Assembly (NCBI RefSeq): GCF_001641265.1
Contig: NW_020167525.1
Span: 1 to 64,000, forward strand
Reading direction: 5' to 3'
Source: Pseudogymnoascus destructans
Taxonomy: Eukaryota > Ascomycota > Leotiomycetes > Thelebolales > Thelebolaceae
DNA: 64,000 nt
Program-made: the position numbers and the translations under genes
The notes under the pieces: generated by a model
The model's database searches: none
What the model was told of the DNA's origin: nothing
The model's input: only the letters and a program-made list of their open reading frames with translations
Part shown: in pieces, positions 32,294-43,733 of the stretch
Position numbering within the stretch: the stretch's first letter is position 1
Layout: each line of letters begins with the position of its first letter

Positions 32294-32626
32294 CATGGGT
32301 AATCTGGATAGTTGGCGGATAGCTAGATATTCAGGATAGTTCGTGGATAGCTCAACTATCCAATATCCACTAGTTTCTGCAACTATCCATTAGCCCCATC
32401 ACATGGCAGCCTACCCCGCTTCCCACTGTGACTCACACGTCACGTTATGTGACTCACACATCACGTTACTAGGCCCTGGCCCTGTAACCATGACATCATG
32501 TTACTATAGCCGTAACACTAGGTCCTCCTCCAAAAGGCCTAGTCCCTTAGGTCTTGCTGATTAAGGAATCGCTTACTTAAGTAGGGTGATGCCCACTTAA
32601 TTGTCGAGCAGGTTGCGCTGCTTACC
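32294..32626. other. repeat-rich unassigned DNA
   Basis: Contains clustered TGGATAG motifs and CACATCACGTTA/CACGTCACGTTA near-repeats. No gene seen; it may be the U3 of a variant family X LTR. Confidence 0.35.
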
Positions 32627-32711
32627 ATGTCTTCTAGTAGACACATAAAAATCAAAGAACGTCATCTTCTTGCAGACCGTATTGAAAAGAACGGCAACCT
32701 AATGTCGCCAT

Positions 32712-33391
32712 TGTCATACTGACATTCGTTGCACTCAGTTTGCTATCAAACTCAAGAGCAAACTTGGAAATCTCCTCCTCAAACCTACAAGTCACTATAC
32801 ATATTTTGGCTTATCACACCAACAACAAGAGCAATACTACTCAACGATTGCTACAACCATCTATGATTCATTACACGTCATCGCTCCTTAGTTACTGGGC
32901 CGATATTACCACATAGCATATCTCTACAACCCTCTATGATTCATTACATGACATCACTCATACTACCACATGACATATCTCTACCAACTAGAGGCCTAGG
33001 AGCATGAACGATAGCTCTAAAAGCTCCTACGAACCTCTATGATTCATTACATGTCATCGCTCTTTAGTTACCCACAAGATTGGTTAAGTTATGACATAAT
33101 TTGTCTATGACATAATTTGTCTATGACATAATTTGTCTATAGGGGTACTCTGACCTTGGACCTCCTTTTACTTCCTATAGGCTACGAACCTAAGAGATGG
33201 TTCTATGGGATTCTCTTATGTCGACTACAGTTACCAAGCCTGGTAATCATGGAAAGTCTTGGAAAATGAGAGAACTACACTCCTTTAGCATAAATAGGAT
33301 TGCCCTTTCCTTAAGAAAGGGCAAGCAGACAATACAGTAAATTGACTATCACATACTTCCACGTCTTTTCCAAGCTTCCAAGCATTCATCT
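32712..33391. repeat. mosaic of LTR-like fragments
   Basis: 32712-32875 is an internally deleted copy of the element at 35192-35531. CTATGATTCATTACA recurs near 32861, 32935 and 33042. A perfect 16-bp tandem repeat ATGACATAATTTGTCT lies at 33091-33138 (three copies). This material splits the Cys-rich ORF. Confidence 0.65.
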
Positions 33392-33615
33392 TGTTACTCC
33401 TTGTTTCTGAAAAGTCAGTGAGGTGTTAACCTCTGACTTACCCCTGAGTTCCCAGACTCAACATTTGTTGCAACTTGTCTGAACCACTTCACTACATCAC
33501 ACACCTGATTGCTGCGTTGTGGAATAGTCTAAGCTACGACCCTTTGGCTCTGTTTTCTAAGACAGTGTGTTGTCTTAGTAAATTCATCCCTTCCTTGGGT
33601 GGCTAGATTCTCACA
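33392..33615. repeat. LTR family W (224 bp)
   Basis: Starts TGTTACTCC and ends GATTCTCACA; followed by TCTGGTGCACCCACC, which could be a primer-binding site in plus orientation. A second copy lies at 48802-49013. Confidence 0.7.
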
Positions 33616-34013
33616 TCTGGTGCACCCACCATTACAGCCATGTTCCAGCTGTCTTCACAACAATCGATTCTGTATCGTTGTTGCTGGTAGTCATCGTTGT
33701 AGTGAATGTACTCGTCGCAATTCCAAATGCAACGCTTGCGCCCCTTCTCCAACTGATTGGGAGAAGCTTCGAAAAGAAGAAGAGCGTCTTGAGGTAGAAG
33801 AGGAAGCGGCGGCATCTCAGGAGCGAGAGGCTCACCTCTGCACTCAAGAAGCATATGCCCGTCGCATGCGTCTTCACAAACAGCAGAAGGCTCTCAAAAC
33901 CCGCGGTGTTGAGATGCTGCGTCGTGGTCTGAAATCTTTGGAGGAATTGGATGAAGCAGAGGAGAAGGAGTGTAGGGAGGCAGAGGTCAAAGGGACTCTC
34001 TTGCACAGCCCTT

Positions 34014-35188
34014 CTACTGCCGTTTCTGAGGGTGCTGCCCCTGACCAGGACCTTTTCGTGGCCCTGTCTCCTGGCTTCTTTGATCGCTTGGGTGTCGACG
34101 GCGAAACGCCTCCAGTAGCTCTGGACAGCTAAGGTTTCTGACCGTTTCCCATGAATTGTCCGTAGGTTCGTAACCTTTCCATTTTATCAAAAACTCTTCT
34201 TTGCGTCCTACTAACCTTCTGTCTAGGATCGCTTCGACTTCGTATTCAACAATCTCATTCTCTGGTTGAAGTTCTGTATCGGTCGCAATTGGGGTATTTC
34301 CTCTTGCTGGTTCCAGTAGTGAGACATGAAATACCAGGTGTAGTCTAGACTTCTTGGGTAGCTGCAGTCTGTAATTAACTGAGCTGACTTTGTTCAATAT
34401 TTTGAATGGTCCCAATTTCTTGAAGTCCAACTTTGTACTTGGTCGTTTCGTTTTGATATGTTTCCGGAGTAGGTATACTTTATCCCCCTCCTTGAAGGCA
34501 GGTTCCATACTGCGCTTCTTGTTTGCGTATGCGGCGGATCGTTTATTTAAGAATTGGATGTCCGTCGCAAGTTGTTCGTGGAACGATTTCAGTTGTTCCA
34601 CCACGATCAGGGCTTGTTCAGCTCGTGATTCATCTGGTCTTGGTTGCCTATATGCTTCTGGCTGGTAGCCGTAATTGGCAAAGAACGGTGAGACTTTCGT
34701 TGCTTCTGTCATCGCGCTGTTATATGCAAACTGTGCGATGGGTAAGATCTGAACCCAGTTATCCTGTTGATGATTGACATAGCTTCGCAGGTACTGTTCA
34801 AGGGTCTGATTTAATCTTTCTGTTTGGCCGTCTGTCTGGGGATGAAAAGCTGTTGACAGCTTATGATTTGTTCCCAGTAGCGCCATCAATGATTTCCAGA
34901 ATTTCGAAGTAAAGAGCTTGTCTCTATCTGAGATGATTTCTTCTGGCATCCCATGATCGGCTAATATGACTCGAATGAAGGTATATGCGAGCGCCTCGGC
35001 GTCGCTATCTTCTAGATATGGTATAAACTTCCCATATTTCGTGAGTCTTTCCGTGATGACGAGGATAGAGTCGTATTCTATTCCTGTTAACGGGTCCTTG
35101 GAGGGTGGAAGCTTGACGATGAAGTCCAAAGCTATTGATTTCCACGCTCCTTTTGGTACTGGTGTCGACTTGAGTTGTCCGTATGGCA
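34014..35188 (-). pseudogene. Ty3 chromovirus integrase fragment with chromodomain
   Basis: The frame is open from 35188 to the stop at 34014 (first ATG 35129, 371 aa). It covers the end of the integrase core (DFIVKLPPS, SDRDKLFTSKFW, HPQTDGQTERLNQ with its catalytic glutamate), the GKVYLL-type C-terminal fold, and a chromodomain (EYEVEAILDRR, FLIKWKGYEPTDNSWE). Everything upstream (gag, protease, RT) is missing; an LTR-like repeat abuts at 35192. Chromodomains of this class target insertion to heterochromatin. It is a 5'-truncated fragment rather than a gene. Confidence 0.9.
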
Positions 35189-35191
35189 GAT

Positions 35192-35531
35192 TGTCATACT
35201 GACATTCGTTGCACTCAGTTTGCTATCAAACTCAAGAGCAAACTTGGAAATCTCCTCCTCAAACCTACAAGTCACCATACATATCTTGGCTTATCACACC
35301 AACAACAGAAGCAATACTACTCAACGATTGCTGCAAACTCTTCTACTACATCTGTTTATGCTACATACATCACGGCATATCATTTGGACACTCATTGAAC
35401 AAGTTATTAAGAAAATCTCCTCCTTAAGGGGGTGGGCCAATACTACCACATGGCATATCTCTACCAACTAGAGGCCTAGGAACATGAACAATAGCTCTAG
35501 AAGCTTCTACAACCCTCTATGATTCATTACA
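35192..35531 (-). repeat. LTR-like repeat family V (340 bp)
   Basis: Ends TGTCATACTG and GATTCATTACA, consistent with TG..CA. A deleted copy is at 32712-32875. It interrupts the chromovirus pol frame at its left edge. No target duplication was found. Confidence 0.55.
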
Positions 35532-35535
35532 CGTC

Positions 35536-35894
35536 TGTAACGCTGACTTCTAAACGATAGAAGACACAGAGGTTCTCTTGCGTAAAGGTTTACTTATCAG
35601 AGGAGGCAGGGGATCGGACACAAAGGCTTCAAGTAACACGTTACTAGTATATAACAAATACTGTATTGAGTTGAGCACGAAGCTCCTATCTAAGGAAATA
35701 CTATCTACTTATATAGTGGCGTCGTGCCTAGTGGACTCTTGGGAACTCACTCGAGTCCTCGGAGTCCTGGACTCTTAGGATTCTTCTCATCATCCTGCGA
35801 GTCCGTCACGTGCCTAGTGGACTCCTGGGAACTCACTCGAGTCCTCGGAGTCCTGGACTCTTAGGACTCTTCTCATCATCCTGCGAGTCCGTCA
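35536..35894 (-). repeat. LTR family X, 3' copy with duplicated U3 segment
   Basis: TGTAACGCTGAC to GTCCGTCA. Compared with 42594-42866 it has an extra 86-bp tandem copy (35723-35808 and 35809-35894), rich in GAGTCC/GGACTC. A TATA-like CTATATAAGTAG lies in the gene orientation. The pol stop codon TGA overlaps the first bases of the LTR. Confidence 0.8.
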
Positions 35895-38800
35895 CGTGAT
35901 ACTTTCGGAACTACTATTCCCCGCTGCCCCTCCAGGTACCAGGGCCGGTCTCATGCGACCTCCCTCCTTCCTGTCCTGTAGTTGGCCAGCCTTCTTGTTC
36001 CGTCGTAACAAGATGGCCCTTCGGCGTCGATTCGCGTGCTTAGACATTTCCTCTTGTGCCTTTGCCATGTTTTCCTTTGCGTGGACCCATGCGGTATGCA
36101 TTCGGTCTGCCACCCCCTTGGCTTCCTCTCGGTTTAGGGTCTCCCGGGGGTTGGTGCTTTTCAGAGTGTTCCAATCCCAACTCGTACGCGGATCGGTTCC
36201 GTACTTGAGTCGGTAGGGGGTCATGCCAATGGATGCGTGGGGGAGTGTCATTTGCATGCGGTCCATTATGGGGATGAGCTCGCTCCAGTTATCCTGATAA
36301 TAGGATACGAAGGGCCTCAGTCTCTGATCAATGTATCGGTTCATGATTTCCGTCTGCCCGTCGGTCTGCTTATGATAGGCCGTTGACAGCTTAACCTTAA
36401 CGCCGATAATTCGACAGAACTCTTGCCAAAAGGATGATACGAATTGGGGTCCGCGGTCGCTTACAATCGACTCCGGAGTGTGTCCGAATCAGTATATCCA
36501 TTCGATGAACAATTGCGCCATCTGGCGGGCAGTTATGGTCTTGTAGCAAGGTATTGTCACCGAACTCTTTCCGAGTCGGTCCATAAACACTAAGATGCTA
36601 TCGTATCCATGCTTGTCCCGTGGGAACTCCTTGAAGTCCATGGTGAGGTGTTGCATAGGGTACTCGGGTACGGGTAGTGGGTGTAGAAATCCTTGTTGCT
36701 TAGTGACATTGGTGTGAGAAAGCCGGCATTTCACGCAGTTTCGTACATACCGCAAACAGTCCGCTTCCATCCCGACCCAATGATACTTTGGGGCGAGCAA
36801 TTGGTAGGTTTTCCTGCCACTTGGGTGTGCTGACGACACTTGATCATGCGCTTCCCGGATCAGTTTCATACATAGGTCAGTGTGGCGATTCACACATAGG
36901 CGGCCTTTGTATAGGAGGAGCTGGTCGTTCATCGCGAATCCGTCCGGTAGGGGTTGTTTCACGCGAGTCTCAGTGAACGACTTCCGATTGTCCGCACATA
37001 GCGCCTCTATTAAATTGAAGGGCACCTGGGGCTTGGCGGTGTCCATTGAATTAATGGATGCTATGTAGCTCTCGGCGAGTTTGGTGCTGATTCGGGGGTG
37101 TAGGCGGCTTGGACCTAACAATACCCTCGCCCTACTATCAAGTTTGACTTTCTGCTGCATTACCAGGTCTTGGTCTCTTCGGCTCAGAATATCAGCCTTC
37201 TGATTATTCTTGCCTGCGGTGTACGTGATGCAGAAATTGAAGTCGGAGAGTAGCTCCATCCACCGAACCTGTTTCGCTGTGAGAATCTTGGTAGACATGA
37301 AATATTCCAACGAACGGTGATCAGTGTAGACGTCAACTCGGTGGCGTACCGAAGCCAACTCGGGCCTCCATTTTCCAAAGGCTTTCACGATTGCGAATAG
37401 TTCCTTGTCGTGGATCTCCCAGTTGATCTCATGTCCGGATAGGACGTGACTGTAGAAGCTTACTGGGTACCATCGCTTGTCAGGGTGTTCTTGAAACAGG
37501 ACACCAGCTACCACTCCATCAGAGGAGTCAGTCTCCAGCTTCGTAGGCAATTCGGGGTTGAAGTGGTGAAGTGCCTGTACCGCTAAAAGTTGTTGTCGCA
37601 ATTCCTCGAACACATCCTCACATTCGTCTGTCCACTGGAACGGCTCCGAGAGACTAGTGATGGTGGTGAGGGGCTTTGCTATTTTGCCGAAATTATGAAT
37701 GAATTGTCTATAGAAGCCACAGAATCCTAGGTAGGACTTCACACCCGTAACAGTGGTCGGTCGGATCCAGTTACGAAGGGGTTCGATTTTGTCAGGGTCC
37801 GCTTCGACACCGGAGGTAGTGAGAACATAACCCAAGTATTTTGTCCTGGTGACGTTGAACTCGCATTTGTTCAAATCAGCTTGGAGTCCAGCTTCTCGGA
37901 GACGCTGTAGGACCTTATGTACATGGTCTATGTGTTCCGTAGGGTCCTCTGAATAGATTAGGATGTCGTCTAAGTATGCGGTACAGAAGTCATCTAAGTA
38001 TTGCATTAGGACGTCATTCATATACCGCTGATAGGTTGTGGGACCGTTCGTCAGTCCAAATGGCAGCACTTTGCACTTATAGGATCCATAGCGAGTCCGA
38101 AAGGTTGTGTACTCTTCCGAGTCGGGGTGCATCCGTATACGATGGAAGGCTTGTCTGATATCTAGCTTCGTGAAGATTTTTGCTTTCGACACCCGTCCTA
38201 GTAGTTCATCGATACGCGGGATGGGGTAGGGATCGTTCCGGGTGAGACCATTTAACTTCCAGTAATCGATGCAAAATCTTAATTTGCCATCCGCTTTCTT
38301 TACAAATAGGATAGGGGATGCAAAGGGGCTGTTGCTGTTGACGATGAATCCCTTTTCCAGGTTTTCCAGCAGGTATTGCTTGGTAGCCTTAAGCTCTTCG
38401 GTGCCCTGTCGATATAACGGGGAGAAAGCATTTGGTAAAGGGGCTTCGAGCTGTATCTTGTGGTCATATATGCGGTGGGGGGGGATTCGATCCGATTCCA
38501 ACTTCGAAAAGACATCGGTGTACCTCCGGTGCATATGCGGAAGCTTCTGCTGGATGAGGCGGAGCGTTTCTTCGTCCTCTACCAACTCCTTTTCATGAAT
38601 GATCTGATCGATTTCGTAGATGCTAGTTTGAAAAAACTCGGAGTCGTTTCGCATCATCTCGTGGTGGAAAGCATTTGCACTGATTTCGCATATATGCATG
38701 GGCGTAAACCTATGTATTAGGGTTTTCTGCGGTGGGGGAGAAACCTCCTGGTTTCGTGGTGGGTTCGATGGCGTATCGGTGATCTCTTCGTAGTCGGAAG

Positions 38801-40823
38801 TTATCACTTTCATTTCCATTGAACGTCCGCCTGCGCGGCGTCTGTCTTCGCGGTGGATTGCGAAATCCCGGCGATTCGCATCCGACTGGTATGCAGGATG
38901 TTTAATGGACGTTTCGCGTGAGTGGTAGGGCAAGGTGATCTCCTTGCTCTAGCTAGGAGTCGGCGGGTACTCCTTTGGCCATACTAACCGGCTCTTTGCA
39001 GAGTCGAGTAGTATTCAGAAGCGGCTGAAAAGCTTCTTCCCAATTATCACATCTTGTGCTCCGAGGTCCAGGAGTACAAAGGGGCAGTTATATATTCAGC
39101 GTCCTTTGACTGTTAAGTGTAACCGAATATACTCCGATTCGTGGCCTTGGATTTTGCGCTGAAATCCACGTATGGGTACAGAGTAGGGTAGTTTCCGTAT
39201 AGGGCTCTGAAGCGCTTTCGACAGTCGTATTGCGAAAGGCTTGTTAATGACGAGGTAGCCGTTTGCTCCTGTGTCTGCTAGGGACTTTGTTTGCACACCG
39301 AGTCCATTCATACTCAGGGTCGTGTCGACTAAGAACTGGGTGCCTCCCAGGAGTTCTCGTAAGTCTAGTCCTCGCAGGTCACACTTGTCCTAGGCCTCGT
39401 CGTTTTCCTCGAGGGACGCATCCGATTGAAGTTCCACAGCTTCTTCCCATTGTTCTGCTGCCTCGGGGTCGTTACGGTCCATTTCCTTGATAGTAGCGTT
39501 AAGGGGGCATTTGTCCTGGAAATGGCCGGGCTTGCCACACTTGAAACAGTTTCCTGAGGGCGCAGGGACTGCGGTTCTCGGACGTTCCGGTATGGCTGGC
39601 TTGGGGAGGAACGCGGTTCGGGTGAACAGAGCGGATGTGGCTCGAGTCGGCTTCGACGCTGATGACGCCTTTGCCGTATCTGTGGTACGTGTGGACGTCC
39701 TTGCGAGAGCGGGTAGCGGATTCAATTCGTTGTTCCGGCGCCGTTCCTGGTCGAAGGCGGTAAGTTCTCGTACCATGGTCTGGTATTCTCCCTTCCATTG
39801 GTTTTTGATGATCGCAACGCGGCTGCGGAATTGAGGAGTCAACTTGTTCCACATGTACCGAAACCATTCCGACTCGGAGACTTGTCCTGTGATAGCTGCA
39901 CTTTGGAAACGAGCCTTGAACTCTGGGAAGGTTTCGCTAGCATGCCCTTTCTCTCCCATTTGCAGGTCGTCGAAGAGGTTCCTGGCCTGTTCCGTCTCAT
40001 TGCCTGTGAGGTAGTATGAACCTAGAAGATCCATCATCTCCTCAGCACTGCGGAACCCATGCGTAGCGGACAGGTATTGGGGCTCTAGGTAGGTCTTCGC
40101 CAGGCCGGTCGTAGTTCCCCATATCAACGCTCTTCTCGAGACGTCGGTAAGATAGTGATCCTCATTAACTACGAGTCGGTCCCGAATCGAAGCGCTCCAT
40201 TGTAAGAAGGTATGTTCTACCCCATCGCTGAGAGGAAGGATTTTCTCAGAGATGGTTGATTTCTTATAGCGATTCGGAGGGTTCTCGGTGTGCATTCGTG
40301 ATGACCCTGGAGTCGAGGGAGAACGAGTGTTCCGAAGAGGCGGCAATTGAACCGTCTCAGGTGTGTTTCGTGTACGAGGCATTCGTTGCTCCGTAACTTC
40401 GACTGTGGGTATGGGGGCGTCCACCGGCGGTGTGGACGGGATTCTGGTCTGGGATGCCGACAGGATAACTAGTAGATCCTTGACCTCCTGTATCTGTGCT
40501 TCGAGGTGGGCCATTCGACTCGGGATGTCTTCGGATGGCACAGACGTCGTAGCTGCAGCGGTGGTTTGTCTGGTAGTCATTCTGGGCAGTTGACCGTCGT
40601 TGTCTTGGGGTATGTTTGATGTCAGCTTTTTCGACATATTGCCTCGGGTGTGTATCAGTACCGATACGAAAGAGCTTGACTTCCGGTAGCTCGTAGCTAT
40701 CAACGCTCTTGTCCACAATTTCCTCTGTGCTATGAGGGGGTTCTTAAGGATCTCGTATCCTATTTGGCGCCAACGCGTCGGCGACTTTACCAGCTTGTTC
40801 TGAAGAATCAAACCCTGATCCAC
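35892..40823 (-). pseudogene. Ty3/gypsy gag-pol polyprotein with five in-frame stops
   Basis: A single frame spans gag (ATG at 40823 or, more likely, 40637; CCHC knuckle CFKCGKPGHFQDKC), aspartic protease (LADTGANGY, near 39243), reverse transcriptase with YLDDILIYS, RNase H (VYTDHRSLEY), the integrase HHCC finger and core, ending at 35892. It is broken only by stops at 39390 (TAG), 39096 (TGA), 39015 (TGA), 38949 (TAG) and 36489 (TGA). All five are explicable as C-to-T changes on the coding strand (CAG or CGA). No frameshift is needed. A candidate primer-binding site TGGATCAGGGTTTGATTC lies near 40800-40817. Confidence 0.9.
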
Positions 40824-40994
40824 TGGTTGTCCGTGAGATCTCTGGAATCACGGCTATTTGAAGTCGTCAGGTCTCTCCTCCAAAACATCACCGAGTCGCA
40901 GTCGATGGTGCAACGGTAGTTCTCCTGAGTCGTTCCGTTGTGGGATATTATTTAAGTACGGCCGTCCCCGGCAGGCGTGATCTTTTTTGTATAA

Positions 40995-41365
40995 TGTAAG
41001 GACACAGGGCACCCAGCTCACAGTAATAGCATATGAGAGTGCGAGTCGGAGGCTAAACGGATGCTATCCTATAGGTCTACTACGAAGGATACAAAAAAGA
41101 TGAAGGGGGAACCCCGTTGAGTCTGTTTCCTTAACTCCCGAAACGGGCCCGACTCGGTTATCCCAACCCTAGCCCTGAACCTTCCACCGCAACAGGTCTA
41201 CATCGGCTCTGAACCCTATACACTTACCGTCCCCCACTATAGTGTAACTCACTATATGATCCTCTACTGGTTCGAAACCCCACCGAGTCGGATTCCATGC
41301 TTGTAGTGACCGTAACAGTTCTGAGACAGGTTCTTCCAGTATCTAGGTACGGAAGCATCCTTACA
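40995..41365 (-). repeat. LTR family Y (371 bp), cutting the upstream gag gene
   Basis: Bounded by TGTAAGGA and TCCTTACA, full-length form of the family. It interrupts the gag gene to its right, whose last 30-odd codons are read from this LTR. No clear target duplication flanks it. Confidence 0.8.
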
Positions 41366-42547
41366 GTTAGGTTCGTTTCTCGCGTTCCTAATCTTCTCAT
41401 GGGCGTGTCTGGCCATGCGTTTTACTACATCCTTGCACCGAGGACTCATTGGACCTGTGGGTGCGAGTTCGTCGAAGGTCTCCTGTTCCGAGACGGTGAA
41501 CGATTCCGCCTCCGACCCTTCATCTGAGCTCTCGTCTTCTGGGGTGCTTTCGCCGTTTATTCCCCAGTCCTGTTTGCTCACAAACGTTGTGTTCAACTGT
41601 CCTGTCCAGGTGGTGTTAAGTTGCTTGCCGAACTTCCTTCCACCGTCCCCTTTCTTTGACTGCCTGCAGTCCCGGGCCATGTGGCCAGGTTTGTCGCAGT
41701 TGAAACAGAGTCGTTCCTTAACTTGTCTCTCCTTCTTTGGGTCACGGGGTCGTCCGGTTTTGAATGTGGCATCAAGTTCCATAGGGTCTGACCAACGATT
41801 GTCTCGTGGGTGGTTGCCCCGTCTTCGGCCTTCGTTCCCTCGGTACTTGTTGTACTTCTTTGGGTTGTCGTAGGTTCGACGTTCCTTCTGGAATTCATAC
41901 ATCCGGTTATCGATTCGGACGGTGTGCTCGATGAGAGACACCATATCCGTTGGTTGAGTTTTCATGCGTGCAAGTTCCATTCGGACGTTACTCTTCAGCC
42001 CACGGCGATAGTGGCTGATGAGTGCGTTGGTATCCCAGCCGGTCTGATTGCCGTATCTCTGGAACTCCGTGGCATACGTGAGAGTGCTGCCAGTCTGTTT
42101 TAGTGCATACAGATGGTCTTCCGCAGTCTTGATCTCATCGATATCGCCGAACATGCGACGGATTTCCTTACAGAATCCTTTCCAACCGCCAAACATGCCT
42201 TGGGTAGTTGCCATGCTTCCATTGGTACTTTCATATTTGAAATAATCCTTGAGGAATGGTTCGACCCATCGCAGGGCTTCCCCCCTAAGGTAGGACGCAG
42301 TCCACAGGGCATAGCTCTCCTGGGTGGGAAACTTCTCATCATTGAAGTGCTGGTACAGTTCGACCTGTAGCAAAAAGACCTCAAGTTCCTTTCGGTTGCC
42401 GGAGTAAGTGTCAGGCAACTTGACGCGTAGAGTTTCCTTGAGTTCGTTGACGGTGGGTGCGTCGGGCATCTCTTCATTCTCAGGCTTAGACCTCTGAGAC
42501 GAAGTTGGCGTGGTGGGGGTTTTCCCCTTCGAACTGACGACAGACAT
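41264..42547 (-). pseudogene. Ty3-type gag, 3'-truncated by an LTR
   Basis: 427-codon frame. A capsid-like helical region (about 40-230) is followed by a basic stretch and a CCHC knuckle CFNCDKPGHMARDC, then an acidic linker. From about 41365 onward the sequence is LTR family Y, so the natural C terminus and the following pol are lost. It is not in frame with, or similar to, the gag of the element at 35892-40823, so two lineages are mixed here. The ATG is 47 bp from the family X LTR at 42594. Confidence 0.85.
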
Positions 42548-42593
42548 GTTGCTTTGTGTATGAGCCAGTGCCTCGTAGAAGTGGTGCTCAAAG

Positions 42594-42866
42594 TGTAACG
42601 CTGACTTCTAAATGATAGTAGACACAGAGGTTCTCTTGCGTAAAGGTTTACTTATCATAGGAGGCAGGGGATCAGACACAAAGGCTTCAAGTAACACGTT
42701 ACTAGTATATAACAAATACTGTATTGAGTTGAGCACGAAGCTCCTATCTAAGGAAATACTATCTACTTATATAGTGGCGTCGTGCCTAGTGGACTCCTGG
42801 GAACTCACTCGAGTCCTCGGAGTCCTGGACTCTTAGGATTCTTCTCATCATCCTGCGAGTCCGTCA
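42594..42866 (-). repeat. LTR family X (273 bp) shared by two element fragments
   Basis: TGTAACGC..GTCCGTCA. On one side it is followed by the leader and gag at 42547; on the other by 119 bp (42867-42985) that match the 3' end of the pol gene at 35895-36013. One LTR thus serves as 3' LTR of a lost element and 5' LTR of the next. Confidence 0.8.
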
Positions 42867-42985
42867 CGTGATACTTTCGGAACTACTATTCCCCGCTGCC
42901 CCTCCAGGTACCAGGGCCGGTCTCATGCGACCTCCCTCCTTCCTGTCCTGTAGTTGGCCAGCCTTCTTGTTCCATCGTAACAAAG

Positions 42986-43733
42986 GGGCGGCAGAAGGGT
43001 GGAGGGCACTGGGTAGACAGATATAGGTAGTGAATACAACTGTTTATGCACTGAATAACTGTTGTCTAGGCCGTGAATGTTAACCTGCTGTCACCGAGGT
43101 TATCTAAGAACAGTGGTGCTATTGGTATGGCCGTTTGAACCATTCCAGGGCCAAATTACGCTGGTAACATGATCCATCACCATTTACTGAACATATCCAA
43201 TTACGAGGGATCACTGCATCGACAACTTCATTTTATCTACGATATGAAGCCTTATTACCGTCTATTCAATCTACCCGTTCAACCTTCCTAAACAATTGGA
43301 ACTCCAAACCGTGATCTTTGGGTGGCCGTGTGCGTGTGCCAGCGGTGCTTCAACCTTTATTTTCAGGCCGCCGTTTACCCAATTTCACGGTCACAGAACG
43401 GTGCCACCACTCAAAAAAATTTGGCTGGGACCCCGGTAAGGTAGTGGTCACAAGTAAGGTAGTGGTCACAAATATTCCAGCTCGCGCCCAGATCCAAATG
43501 CAGTTGTCTATTAATACACCAATTGTTTACATTGCATGCAAGCTGAGAACAAGAAACGGCACTATCCCACATATGGGTGTAAGGATCAGGTCTGTGCATG
43601 AAACCCCAACCCCCCCATACTGAACCCATTCTTGCCCTGACAGTAAGTAAGCTGACTCAACCTTACCAACCTCCATATTCAATTCCGCGGATGGGCAAAC
43701 TCTCTCATTGCGCCCTTAATTGACGGCACTGAT
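42986..43733. promoter_or_regulatory. intergenic region upstream of the annexin gene
   Basis: No coding region. GTAAGGTAGTGGTCACAA occurs twice in tandem at 43436-43471. This should include the annexin promoter. Confidence 0.5.

Larger units (their letters stand above)
32627..34132 (+). pseudogene. Cys-rich retroelement-associated ORF, interrupted
   Basis: An N-terminal piece at 32627-32701 (about 25 residues ending KNGNL) and a C-terminal piece from about 33640 to 34132 look like parts of one protein separated by about 930 bp of repeats, including an LTR. The C-terminal piece has a Cys cluster CSSCLHNNRFC..CSECTRRNSKCNAC, then a charged coiled coil and an acidic tail. From memory, such proteins recur beside Ty3-type elements in filamentous fungi. 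Its last 119 bp overlap the chromodomain-integrase frame tail to tail. The frame starting at 33599 has only GTG and lies inside the LTR. Confidence 0.6.

Noticed and set aside
40995..41365. TGTAAGGA-ended sequence as a MITE
   Set aside because: The copy at 58445-58803 is preceded by a polypurine tract as expected of a 3' LTR, and TG..CA ends fit an LTR better.
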